Position numbers and translations under genes: made by a program. From positions 310,001 to 374,000 of the forward strand of contig NZ_JOCX01000001.1 in the NCBI RefSeq assembly GCF_000717915.1: a stretch of DNA of 64,000 nucleotides, written 5' to 3'. Each line of letters opens with the position of its first letter. Within the stretch, counting starts at the first letter, position 1. This document shows, in pieces, positions 57,226-64,000 of this stretch. The notes beneath the pieces are model-generated. The model was not told where the DNA came from. It ran no database searches and saw only the letters and a program-made list of their open reading frames with translations. Source of the stretch: Streptomyces sp. NRRL S-244. GTDB lineage: Bacteria; Actinomycetota; Actinomycetes; Streptomycetales; Streptomycetaceae.

Positions 57226-57267
57226 AGGGGCGGATCGTGCCGGTGCGAACCGGCGCGGTCCGCCCCT
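57226..57267 (+). terminator. parB terminator with GCGA tetraloop
   Basis: A 19-bp stem closed by a GCGA loop, 14 bp after the parB stop. Two positions are G-U pairs only in the plus transcript, so the structure is best formed by RNA from parB. Confidence 0.85.
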
Positions 57268-57316
57268 TTGCCTTGTTGCGGTTTCGCCCGATTCGGGCTG
57301 TGGATACGATGCGCTC

Positions 57317-57934
57317 ATGGGGCGTCGGTTGGTACCACTCACGCTGGACAACCTCCAGGACCTGCCTCGGCGTTGCCGGTCCTGTGTGTTCTGGGAGCTG
57401 GATCCCGTCAGCGGTGAGGCCGCCGTGAAGGCGGGGACTCCGGCGCTGGAGAAGGAGGCGTGGATCTCCGCCGTTCTGCTGGAGTGGGGTTCGTGTGGCC
57501 GCGTGGTCTACGTGGACGAGATCCCGGTGGGATTCGTGTTGTACGCGCCGCCGGCGTACGTACCGCGGGCCACGGCCTTCCCGACGAGTCCGGTGTCCCC
57601 GGATGCGGTCCAGCTGATCACGGCGTGGATCATGCCGGGCTATCAGGGTCAGGGCCTGGGACGGGTGATGGTCCAGACGGTGGCCAAGGACCTGTTGAGG
57701 CGCGGGTTCCGGGCGATCGAGGCGTTCGGGGACGCGCGCTGGGAGGGCCCGGCCTGCCTGCTGCCGGCGGACCACCTGCTGGCCGTGGGCTTCAAGACGG
57801 TGCGGCCTCATCCCGTCCACCCGCGACTGCGGCTGGAGATGCGTTCGACGCTCTCGTGGAAGGAAGACGTGGAGCTCGCGCTGGACCGGTTGCTCGGTGC
57901 GGCACGCAAGGAACCCGCGCTGCGCCCGCTGTGA
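57317..57934 (+). CDS. GNAT-family acetyltransferase
   Basis: A 205-residue acetyltransferase found next to parB in streptomycetes. The N-terminal CRSCVFWELDP motif has two cysteines. The acyl-CoA loop is AWIMPGYQGQGLGRVMVQTV, and residues after it (GFRAIEAFGD, PADHLLAVGFKTVRPHP) follow the usual fold. Substrate unknown. ATG at 57317. Confidence 0.82.
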   Translation: MGRRLVPLTLDNLQDLPRRCRSCVFWELDPVSGEAAVKAGTPALEKEAWISAVLLEWGSCGRVVYVDEIPVGFVLYAPPAYVPRATAFPTSPVSPDAVQLITAWIMPGYQGQGLGRVMVQTVAKDLLRRGFRAIEAFGDARWEGPACLLPADHLLAVGFKTVRPHPVHPRLRLEMRSTLSWKEDVELALDRLLGAARKEPALRPL

Positions 57935-57940
57935 TGTGCG

Positions 57941-57972
57941 AACGGGGCCGCCCCTTGAGGGGCGGCCCCGTT
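57941..57972. terminator. Terminator between GNAT gene and trxA, overlapping parS
   Basis: Perfect 14-bp stem AACGGGGCCGCCCC with TTGA loop between convergent genes. The final three bases of its right arm (GTT) are also the first three of a parS core. Confidence 0.88.
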
Positions 57973-57983
57973 TCACGTGAAAC
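57970..57983. other. parS: parS site abutting the trxA terminator
   Basis: Core GTTTCACGTGAAAC at 57970-57983, with A on the right and C on the left (so less symmetric outside the core). Located in the GNAT/trxA convergent gap. Confidence 0.92.
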
Positions 57984-58017
57984 ATTCCCGGCGGCAGCCG
58001 GGTGCTGCTGCCAACCG

Positions 58018-58362
58018 TCAGACGGCCGGCTTGATGGTCACGAAGTCGTTGAGGTCGCGCAGAATGGCGGCCTTCGGCTTGGCACCCACGATGGTCTTGA
58101 CGACCTCGCCGCCCTGGTAGACGTTCAGGGTCGGGATGGACATGACGCCGTACTTGGCGGCCGTGTCCGGGTTCTGGTCGATGTTGAGCTTGACGATCTC
58201 GATCTCGTCGCCGTACTCGGCCGCGATGGCCTCCAGGGACGGGGCGATCTGGCGGCACGGGCCGCACCATTCGGCCCAGAAGTCCACCAGGACAGGCTTG
58301 TCGCTGTTCAGGACCTCGGCGTCGAAGTCGGCATCGGTCACGTTCTTGAGGGTGCCGGCCAC
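58018..58362 (-). CDS. trxA: Thioredoxin
   Basis: Classic 114-residue thioredoxin with active site WCGPC (C33, C36), LVDFWAEWCGPCRQIAPSLE and the cis-proline in VMSIPTLNVYQGG. GTG at 58362 with a strong AGGAGG site. Second gene of trxB-trxA, 53 bp after trxB, and expressed from the SigR promoter upstream of trxB. Confidence 0.97.
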   Translation of the reverse strand: MAGTLKNVTDADFDAEVLNSDKPVLVDFWAEWCGPCRQIAPSLEAIAAEYGDEIEIVKLNIDQNPDTAAKYGVMSIPTLNVYQGGEVVKTIVGAKPKAAILRDLNDFVTIKPAV

Positions 58363-58415
58363 TGCGGCCTCCTAATTCTTGCTGCGGGGTGTGGGGTGTG
58401 GGGATGGGCGAGGGG

Positions 58416-59375
58416 TCAGACCGTGGCGTGCGCCTTCTCGGCGTCCGCGAGGGCGGAGAGGAAGCGCTCGGCGTCCAGGGCCGCGGAGCAGCCGGTGCCG
58501 GCGGCGGTGATGGCCTGACGGTACGTGTGGTCTACGACGTCGCCTGCGCCGAACACGCCGGTGAGGTTGGTGCGCGTCGAGGGGGCGTCGACCTTGAGGT
58601 AGCCCTCCTCGTCGAGCTCCAGCTGGTCCTTGAAGAGCTCGGTGCGCGGGTCGTGGCCAACGGCGATGAAGAGGCCCGTCACGGGGAGCGCGGAGGTCTC
58701 ACCGGTCTTGGTGTTGCGCAGGGTGAGACCGGAGAGCTTCTGCTCGCCGTGGATCTCGGCGACCTCGCTGTCCCAGGCGAACTTGATCTTCGGGTCGGCG
58801 AAGGCGCGGTCCTGCATGGCCTTGGAGGCACGCAGGGTGTCACGGCGGTGCACGATGGTGACGGACTTGGCGAAGCGCGAGAGGAAGGTGGCCTCCTCGA
58901 TCGCGGTGTCGCCACCGCCGACGACGGCGATGTCCTGGTCCTTGAAGAAGAACCCGTCACAGGTGGCGCACCAGGAGACACCGCGGCCGGACAGGGCGTC
59001 CTCGTTGGGGAGCCCGAGCTTGCGGTGCTGGGAACCGGTGGTGACGATCACGGCCTTGGCGCGGTGCACGGTGCCGGCGGTGTCGGTGACGGTCTTGATG
59101 TCACCGGTGAGGTCCACGGACACGATGTCGTCGGGGACGAGCTCGGCGCCGAAGCGCTCGGCCTGGCCGCGCATGTTGTCCATGAGGTCCGGACCCATGA
59201 TGCCGTCCTGGAAGCCGGGGAAGTTCTCGACCTCGGTGGTGTTCATCAGCGCGCCACCGGCGGTGACCGCGCCTTCGAAGACCAGCGGCTTGAGCGAAGC
59301 GCGTGCGGTGTACAGGGCGGCGGTGTAGCCGGCCGGCCCGGAACCGATGATGATCACGTTTCGTACGTCGCTCAC
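58416..59375 (-). CDS. trxB: Thioredoxin reductase
   Basis: FAD/NADPH disulfide reductase of 319 residues that keeps thioredoxin reduced. FAD site [19 protein letters not shown], redox-active CATC (C136, C139) in [15 protein letters not shown] site [15 protein letters not shown] and the C-terminal FAD motif [18 protein letters not shown] at 59375 after GAGGAAG. Confidence 0.97.
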   Translation of the reverse strand: MSDVRNVIIIGSGPAGYTAALYTARASLKPLVFEGAVTAGGALMNTTEVENFPGFQDGIMGPDLMDNMRGQAERFGAELVPDDIVSVDLTGDIKTVTDTAGTVHRAKAVIVTTGSQHRKLGLPNEDALSGRGVSWCATCDGFFFKDQDIAVVGGGDTAIEEATFLSRFAKSVTIVHRRDTLRASKAMQDRAFADPKIKFAWDSEVAEIHGEQKLSGLTLRNTKTGETSALPVTGLFIAVGHDPRTELFKDQLELDEEGYLKVDAPSTRTNLTGVFGAGDVVDHTYRQAITAAGTGCSAALDAERFLSALADAEKAHATV

Positions 59376-59445
59376 GGGTTTCTTCCTCGTCTCTGTGGAC
59401 TGCACGCTGCTTGCCGAAGGGGCCGTGTGTTGTCTCACCCCACCC

Positions 59446-59472
59446 AACGGATCCTACGGCGCATGCATTCCC
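59446..59472 (-). promoter_or_regulatory. SigR-type promoter of trxBA
   Basis: On the minus strand GGGAAT (59467-59472), exactly 18 bases, then GTT (59446-59448): the consensus of the thiol-stress sigma factor SigR of Streptomyces. It is about 70 bp upstream of the trxB start. SigR control of trxBA is established in S. coelicolor; here it is inferred from the perfect match. Confidence 0.88.
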
Positions 59473-59500
59473 GGCCCGCTCCCTCGCGGTCCCGAAGGTG

Positions 59501-60430
59501 TCAGCTTCGAGGATATGTCCTGGTCAGCAATGGTTTGTCGGGGACGGTCGACGGGGTGTCCGTGCACGCGGCGCCCACGAGGTAGGCGTCCACCCGGGCA
59601 GAGTCGCCGGGGTGCGGCAGGACGAGGAGGTAGACCTCGGTGCCCTGGTAGCTGCCCCGTTCGGCCGCGAGCGGGGTGTCGGGGCGACCGGTGGCGTCCT
59701 GGACACAGGCCGGCACGGAGGAGGCGTTCGTGCGGTTGCCGTCACCGGGGGCCAGGCCCGGCGAGGGAGTGGTGTTCTCCAATCCGTACGTGTTGTTCGG
59801 CTGTTCCTCCTGTGGGAGGGTCTTGGCGCCGGGGCCGGAGGCCAGGAGTCGGCGCACGTTGTCCTGGAGGCCCTGCGCGGTGTACGTGCCGTCGGCCGGG
59901 GCCGCGGCTGCCGTGCTCGTCGCGGATCTGCGGGCGGCGGTGTCCGGGGAGCCGGTCCCGAGCAGGTTGCCCGCGAGGAAGATCCCAAGAGCGCAGGCGG
60001 CCGCTCCGGCCAGGCCGGCGATGACGGCGATCCGGCGGCGGGCGCGACGGCGCCCGGGACCGGTTGCTCCGGTCGGGTGACCGGCGGGCCGCCCGGCACC
60101 CGGACCCGAGGGCGCGGCAGGCGATGTTTCACGTGAAACATCGGGGGCCGGGACGGGCTCGGCCCTGGGCGCGGTGGAGTCGAGCAGGGCTTCGGCGGCG
60201 AGGGCCGCGTCGATGCGCCCGGCGATGTCTGAGGGCATCCGGGGCGGTCCCGGCAGGGTGCCGAGGAGCCCGCGGATCTCCTCCAGGGAGGCGTGGACGT
60301 CGGCGCACAGCGGGCAGTCGCCCAGATGGCGGCGTACCTCGGCGGTCCGGACCGGGGAGAGGAGCCCTTCGGTCAGGTCGGAGATCTCCGAGACGTCAGG
60401 GTGCCGGATCGTGCCGGTTGTGGGAGTCAC
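59501..60430 (-). CDS. Zinc-binding anti-sigma factor of SigM
   Basis: A 309-residue membrane protein. The N-terminal ZAS-type domain has H35-x3-C39-x2-C42 (RRHLGDCPLCADVH), which holds sigma in the cytoplasm. A variable linker (encoding a parS site) is followed by a membrane helix (RIAVIAGLAGAAACALGIFL) and an outside domain of about 150 residues without a known fold. The GTG at 60430 overlaps the sigM stop (GTGA), the usual sigma/anti-sigma arrangement. The mycobacterial counterpart is RsmA. Confidence 0.87.
   Translation of the reverse strand: MTPTTGTIRHPDVSEISDLTEGLLSPVRTAEVRRHLGDCPLCADVHASLEEIRGLLGTLPGPPRMPSDIAGRIDAALAAEALLDSTAPRAEPVPAPDVSRETSPAAPSGPGAGRPAGHPTGATGPGRRRARRRIAVIAGLAGAAACALGIFLAGNLLGTGSPDTAARRSATSTAAAAPADGTYTAQGLQDNVRRLLASGPGAKTLPQEEQPNNTYGLENTTPSPGLAPGDGNRTNASSVPACVQDATGRPDTPLAAERGSYQGTEVYLLVLPHPGDSARVDAYLVGAACTDTPSTVPDKPLLTRTYPRS
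60122..60143. other. parS: parS site inside the anti-sigma gene
   Basis: Core at 60126-60139, 22-bp perfect palindrome. Read in the anti-sigma frame as PDVSRETSP in the variable linker. Confidence 0.93.
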
Positions 60431-61128
60431 GTTCGTCCACCTCCGCCCTTCACCGTGTCTGCGTCTGGGGCTGGCTGACTGGGGTCTGCCGCTGGTGGGA
60501 CGGCTGTCCCCGGCGTCCGGTTCCTTCCCCGCTCGGCGGCGGTGTTATCCCCGGCATTCGAGCGCAGATGAGTGAGCATCGGAAGGAGTTTCGCCCGGCC
60601 GCGCGCACACCGGCTCTTCACGGTGCCGGTGGGGACGTCGAGGATACGGGCGGCCTCGGCGACGGGGTATCCCTGCATGTCGACGAGGACCAGGGCGGCC
60701 CGCTGCTCGGCCGGGAGCGTGCCGAGGGCGGCCAGGAGCTGCCGGTGGAGGTCCTGGCGCTCCGCCGGCGCCTCGGCGGACTCATGGGGCTCCAGGAGGC
60801 GCTCCAGGCGCTCCGTGTCGTCGAGGGGCGAGGTCCTGCGGGAGGCGGCCTTGCGGGCCCGGTCGAGGCAGGCGTTGACGGTGATGCGGTGCAGCCAGGT
60901 GGTGACGGCCGATTCGCCGCGGAACGTGTGGGCGGCCCGGTAGGCGGAGACGAGGGCGTCCTGCACCGCGTCGGCGGCTTCCTCGCGGTCGCCGAGGGTG
61001 CGCAGGGCAACGGCCCACAGCCGATCGCGGTGCCGACGTACGAGCTCCCCGAAGGCATCGGGATCACCGGCGGCATGCAGCGCCAGCAGCTCCTGGTCGC
61101 TCCGGCCGTCTCCCGTGGCTGAGTGCAT
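60427..61128 (-). CDS. sigM: ECF-family sigma factor SigM
   Basis: Alternative sigma factor of 233 residues. Region 2 reads FGELVRRHRDRLWAVALRTL and DAVQDALVSAYRAAHTFRGE; region 4 reads LPAEQRAALVLVDMQGYPVA and VPTGTVKSRCARGRAKL. A 45-residue Pro/Ala tail is added at the end. Named SigM from its conserved place beside trxBA and parAB in actinobacteria. The ATG at 61128 follows GGGGAGG; a GTG directly before it is also possible. Coupled to the anti-sigma gene. Confidence 0.88.
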   Translation of the reverse strand: MHSATGDGRSDQELLALHAAGDPDAFGELVRRHRDRLWAVALRTLGDREEAADAVQDALVSAYRAAHTFRGESAVTTWLHRITVNACLDRARKAASRRTSPLDDTERLERLLEPHESAEAPAERQDLHRQLLAALGTLPAEQRAALVLVDMQGYPVAEAARILDVPTGTVKSRCARGRAKLLPMLTHLRSNAGDNTAAERGRNRTPGTAVPPAADPSQPAPDADTVKGGGGRT

Positions 61129-61176
61129 CACACCTCCCCTCCGGAAGGGAGCGTACGGGTCGTGCGGGCTGAATAC

Positions 61177-61211
61177 GAGGGACCGCTGCGCAGTCGGCGC
61201 AGCGGTCCCTC
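61177..61211 (-). terminator. Terminator between pseudokinase gene and sigM
   Basis: Perfect 15-bp stem GAGGGACCGCTGCGC with a five-base loop, 21 bp after the pseudokinase stop. It separates the murJ-pseudokinase transcript from sigM. Confidence 0.87.
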
Positions 61212-61231
61212 CTCTCTGTGGCGGCCCGGTC

Positions 61232-62959
61232 TTATTCGGCCGTGCCGAGCACCTTGATCTCGTTGATGCCGCCCCGGTATCCGTCCCCGCCGCCATCGGA
61301 GGGCAGTGCGGTGATGTGGACCAGAACGAAGCGGGTCTTGATCGGGGTGTCCCGCGTGGCCTGCAGGTTCTTCCCCGCGGTGCCCAGTTTCACGAGCTCT
61401 TGGGGGAAGCCGGAGATGCCGTGCGGCGAGGTGGCCTCGGGGGCTGCGGCGCGGACCTCGACCTTGTGCCCCGCACTGCGCATGTCCACGTCGATGCCCG
61501 TCACCTCCTGGACACTGCCGAGGTCGACGACGATGCCGCTGCCGTCGTCGTAGTCGTCCAGGTTGCCGAACTTTCCTTCGTAGCCGAAGAAGATCTTGGT
61601 GACCCACCCGGTGTCGTGGTTGCCGTCGACGGCCTTGTCGGCGTCCTCGGCCTTGATCGGTTCCTTGCCGAAGACGGAGGCGCCGGCGATGTGCAGCGGC
61701 TTGCTCTCCTTCGGCTTCTTCTCGTCCTCTTTGGTCTTGGTGGACTGCGAATTGCTGGTGCCGCCGCTGTCGCCCTTGACGCGGTCCAGGAGGGTGTCGG
61801 CGAGCTGCCAGCTGCCCAGGCCCAGGGCGGCGATGAGCAGGGCGGCCACACCCCACTTGAGGACGCGACCGGTGCGGCTCTGGAGCGGGGGCGGCGGGAC
61901 GACGATGGGGCGGGTGGCCGACGCGCCGGGGTGAGCCGGCGGACGGCCGTAGCTGCCCTGCTGGTAGGTGGTGTGCTGGTACTCCGGCGGAGCGGTGAAA
62001 GCGGGCTCCGGCGGCCGGATGCGGGGCATCGCGGCGACGGCCTTCGCCAGTTCCTCCGGGGTGGTGCAGGGCGGTTCCTGCCGGGAGGCGGTGGCCCCGT
62101 CGTTGGCGAGGGCGCGCATGGCGAGCTCCCCCAGCCCCCGGTGCACTCCGGCACGGACCTGGTCGGGCGCGATCAGGCCGACGCCCTTGGGCAGGCCGGT
62201 CAGCCCGTACGCGTCGTTCTCGTACGGCCAGCGCTGGGTCAGGGCGGCGTACAGCAGTGCGCCGATGGCCTCGGTGTCCGCGCGCTGCGGGGTGTCGCTG
62301 GTGATGCCGCGCAGGGCGGCGTTCACGGCGAGCCCGCGGATGCGGTACTGGCCCGTGGAGGTCCGCAGTATGGCGCTGGGCGTCAGCCGCAGGTGGGCCA
62401 GGCCCTCGCGGTGTGCGGCGGCCATGGCCTGGGAGACCTGCGTGACGAGCTGGTAGGCCTCGTGGGGCTCCAGGGGGCCCGCGGCGAGGATCGCGGTCAG
62501 CTCGGTGGCGTCGGGCAGCCACTCGTGGACGACGTAGACGAGGTCGTTCTCCTCCACGGCGTCGAGCACGTGGACGAACCGAGGGTCGCCTAGCAGCGCG
62601 GAGGAGCGGGCGGCGGCCAGGACGGAGCGGGCCCGGGGGTGGTCGGCGGGCAGCAGGTGGACGCCCACGGCACGGCGCAGCTTCTCGTCCATGGCGCGCC
62701 AGCTGCTGAATCCGTCCAGACGGGTGACGCACTCTTCGAGGCGGTAGCGCCTGGCGAGCTTGTGGCCGCTGTGGAGTTCGGGGGCGGCAGCAGGGGCCGC
62801 TTTCCTGCGTTCGCCGTCCTTTTCGGGCATGGGTCCGTCCGCGGCTCGTCCGTTCTGGGTGTCCACCCCGTCGGCCGTGGCCTTTGCCGCATCTGCGGCC
62901 GGCGGCTTGTCGCCGCCGTTGTCGGCCACGTCGACGGCAGCCGTGCTACGTTCCGCCAC
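61232..62959 (-). CDS. MurJ-linked pseudokinase with extracytoplasmic discoidin-like domain
   Basis: A 575-residue protein with a kinase-like domain (about 65-330) that has lost its catalytic residues. The VAIK lysine position reads VGVHLL, the HRD loop reads HLRLTPSAIL and DFG is RGL. A linker, one membrane helix (VLKWGVAALLIAALGLGSWQ) and an outside beta-domain of about 150 residues follow (SVFGKEPIKAEDADKAVDGN, similar to F5/8 type C folds). In mycobacteria this module is fused to MurJ and, once phosphorylated by PknB, recruits FhaA. Here it is a separate gene. The GTG at 62959 follows AGGAA; the frame is open to 63028. Confidence 0.85.
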   Translation of the reverse strand: MAERSTAAVDVADNGGDKPPAADAAKATADGVDTQNGRAADGPMPEKDGERRKAAPAAAPELHSGHKLARRYRLEECVTRLDGFSSWRAMDEKLRRAVGVHLLPADHPRARSVLAAARSSALLGDPRFVHVLDAVEENDLVYVVHEWLPDATELTAILAAGPLEPHEAYQLVTQVSQAMAAAHREGLAHLRLTPSAILRTSTGQYRIRGLAVNAALRGITSDTPQRADTEAIGALLYAALTQRWPYENDAYGLTGLPKGVGLIAPDQVRAGVHRGLGELAMRALANDGATASRQEPPCTTPEELAKAVAAMPRIRPPEPAFTAPPEYQHTTYQQGSYGRPPAHPGASATRPIVVPPPPLQSRTGRVLKWGVAALLIAALGLGSWQLADTLLDRVKGDSGGTSNSQSTKTKEDEKKPKESKPLHIAGASVFGKEPIKAEDADKAVDGNHDTGWVTKIFFGYEGKFGNLDDYDDGSGIVVDLGSVQEVTGIDVDMRSAGHKVEVRAAAPEATSPHGISGFPQELVKLGTAGKNLQATRDTPIKTRFVLVHITALPSDGGGDGYRGGINEIKVLGTAE

Positions 62960-63076
62960 CGTCGTTCCTGCCTCCCCATCCGTTACGCGCTGTCGGCCAG
63001 TCTGCGAAGCCATGCCAATTGTGCCCACAGTCCGGCGCTATGCACGACACGCGAAGGGGTCCGACGGTTGTGCGCA

Positions 63077-64000
63077 TCAGCGACCCATGCGTCCGCGAAC
63101 CATTCCGACCATGGCGTTGAGCTCTTCGATGCGCATCCGCTTGGCCGCCACGAGGAATACGGCGGCCAGTGCGATACCGCCCGCGGTCAACGCGGCGAGG
63201 GAGCCGGTGACTCCGCTGCCGAGCCACTGGGTGATGGCGTAGGCGGCCGCGCCCGCCACGGCGGCCGCGGGGACGCAGGCACCGGCGAGGCGGGCATAGG
63301 TGCGCATCACGTGGGCGCCGTCGAGGTCGCCGCCCAGCCGGGTGCGCAGGCGCCGCCAGGCGACGCCGACGCCGACGGTGAAGCCGAGCCCGTAGGCGGC
63401 GGCCATGCCCACGACGGCCCAGCGCGCGGGGAGCACGAAGAACGCGGCGGTGGAGACGGCCGCGTTGACGCCGGCGACGATGACCGTGTTGTAGAAGGGC
63501 GTCCGGGTGTCCTCGTAGGCGTAGAACCCGCGCAGGACGACGTACTGGACGGAGTACGGGATGAGTCCGAGGCCGAAGGCCATCAGGACGTAGCCGATGT
63601 TCTGGGCTCCGGATCCGGAACCGGCGTACAGCAGCGTGGCCATGGGGACGCCGAGGGCGAGGAACGCGAAGGCGCAGGGCACGATCGCGACGGCCGAGGT
63701 GCGCAGGCCGTAGGAGATGTCGTCGCGGACGGCGGCGGCGTCCCCGTCGTGGGCGGAGCGGGAGATGCGCGGCAGCACGGCCGTCATGACGGAGACGGTG
63801 ATGATGGCCTGCGGCATCTGCCACAGCAGCAGCGCGTAGTTGTAGGCGGTGATGCCGGTGCCGGGGTGGCCCTGCTTCTCCGCGACGGATCCGGCCCAGG
63901 TGGCCAGCTGCGTCACGACGACGAGGCCGATCTGGTTGGCCAGGACGAAGAAGAACGTCCACTTGGCCAGGCGGGCTGCCTTGCCGAGGCCGTGGCCCCG
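63077..64000 (-). CDS. murJ: Lipid II flippase MurJ (C-terminal part, continues beyond the window)
   Basis: At least 307 residues of a MATE/MVF-family flippase that exports lipid II. The frame is open through the last base, so the N-terminal part is outside. About eight membrane helices are seen, with KWTFFFVLANQIGLVVVTQL, LLLWQMPQAIITVSVMTAVL and QYVVLRGFYAYEDTRTPFYN typical of MurJ. The pseudokinase gene follows by 117 bp in the same direction. Confidence 0.92.
   Translation of the reverse strand, partial: RGHGLGKAARLAKWTFFFVLANQIGLVVVTQLATWAGSVAEKQGHPGTGITAYNYALLLWQMPQAIITVSVMTAVLPRISRSAHDGDAAAVRDDISYGLRTSAVAIVPCAFAFLALGVPMATLLYAGSGSGAQNIGYVLMAFGLGLIPYSVQYVVLRGFYAYEDTRTPFYNTVIVAGVNAAVSTAAFFVLPARWAVVGMAAAYGLGFTVGVGVAWRRLRTRLGGDLDGAHVMRTYARLAGACVPAAAVAGAAAYAITQWLGSGVTGSLAALTAGGIALAAVFLVAAKRMRIEELNAMVGMVRGRMGR

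Overview
The window is about 72% G+C judged by eye, with GTG starts, four-base stop/start overlaps and tightly packed genes. Together with the gene content this points to a Streptomyces (or very close actinomycete) chromosome. It spans the replication-origin core: dnaA, oriC, dnaN, gnd, recF, dciA, gyrB and gyrA, with parAB, trxBA and sigM on one side and the FHA/PP2C/FtsW-RodA/PBP/PknB cell-wall signalling cluster on the other. There is no rRNA, insertion sequence, prophage or CRISPR array.

Left end (1-12.4 kb): phenylacetate catabolism. paaH (minus) and paaN (plus) diverge from one promoter region, and paaABCDE forms an overlapping operon. Both promoter regions carry the same ACCGNNCGNNCGGT palindrome, the pattern of the TetR-type repressor PaaR. 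Between them lie a MerR-type regulator fused to sliding-clamp domains II and III (the most unusual gene here), a SpoU/TrmH RNA methyltransferase and an HTTM/DUF5819 membrane pair. An acyl-CoA dehydrogenase follows.

12.4-18 kb: rhodanese, J-domain protein, a palindromic parS site, DUF2252 protein, a NarL-type two-component system whose kinase has an added C-terminal membrane and extracytoplasmic part, and tRNA-Leu(CAG). 18-26.5 kb: fhaA-fhaB-pstP-ftsW/rodA-pbpA-pknB, the operon coupling Ser/Thr phosphorylation to peptidoglycan synthesis. 26.5-31 kb: three class E sortase genes around pabA, a DUF881 gene and crgA. An inverted set of DnaA boxes then sits in a convergent gap, followed by rhomboid, cyclophilin, DUF5324, LysM and GNAT genes. 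34.6-38.6 kb: tRNA-Ala(TGC), an HTH protein with a second Ser/Thr kinase, a secreted membrane-anchored protein, a DLW-39 small protein and tRNA-Ile(GAT).

38.6-54.8 kb: DUF3566, gyrA, gyrB, dciA, recF, gnd, dnaN, oriC (many DnaA boxes, 48.6-49.2 kb) and dnaA. rpmH-rnpA-yidD-yidC-jag then diverges from dnaA, followed by rsmG. 54.8-64 kb: parA-parB with five parS sites within 5.3 kb, GNAT, trxB-trxA under a textbook SigR promoter, sigM with its zinc-type anti-sigma factor, a degenerate kinase (pseudokinase) and the end of murJ, which runs off the window.

Start codons were chosen from Shine-Dalgarno matches and stop/start overlaps. Long antisense open frames are treated as G+C shadows.
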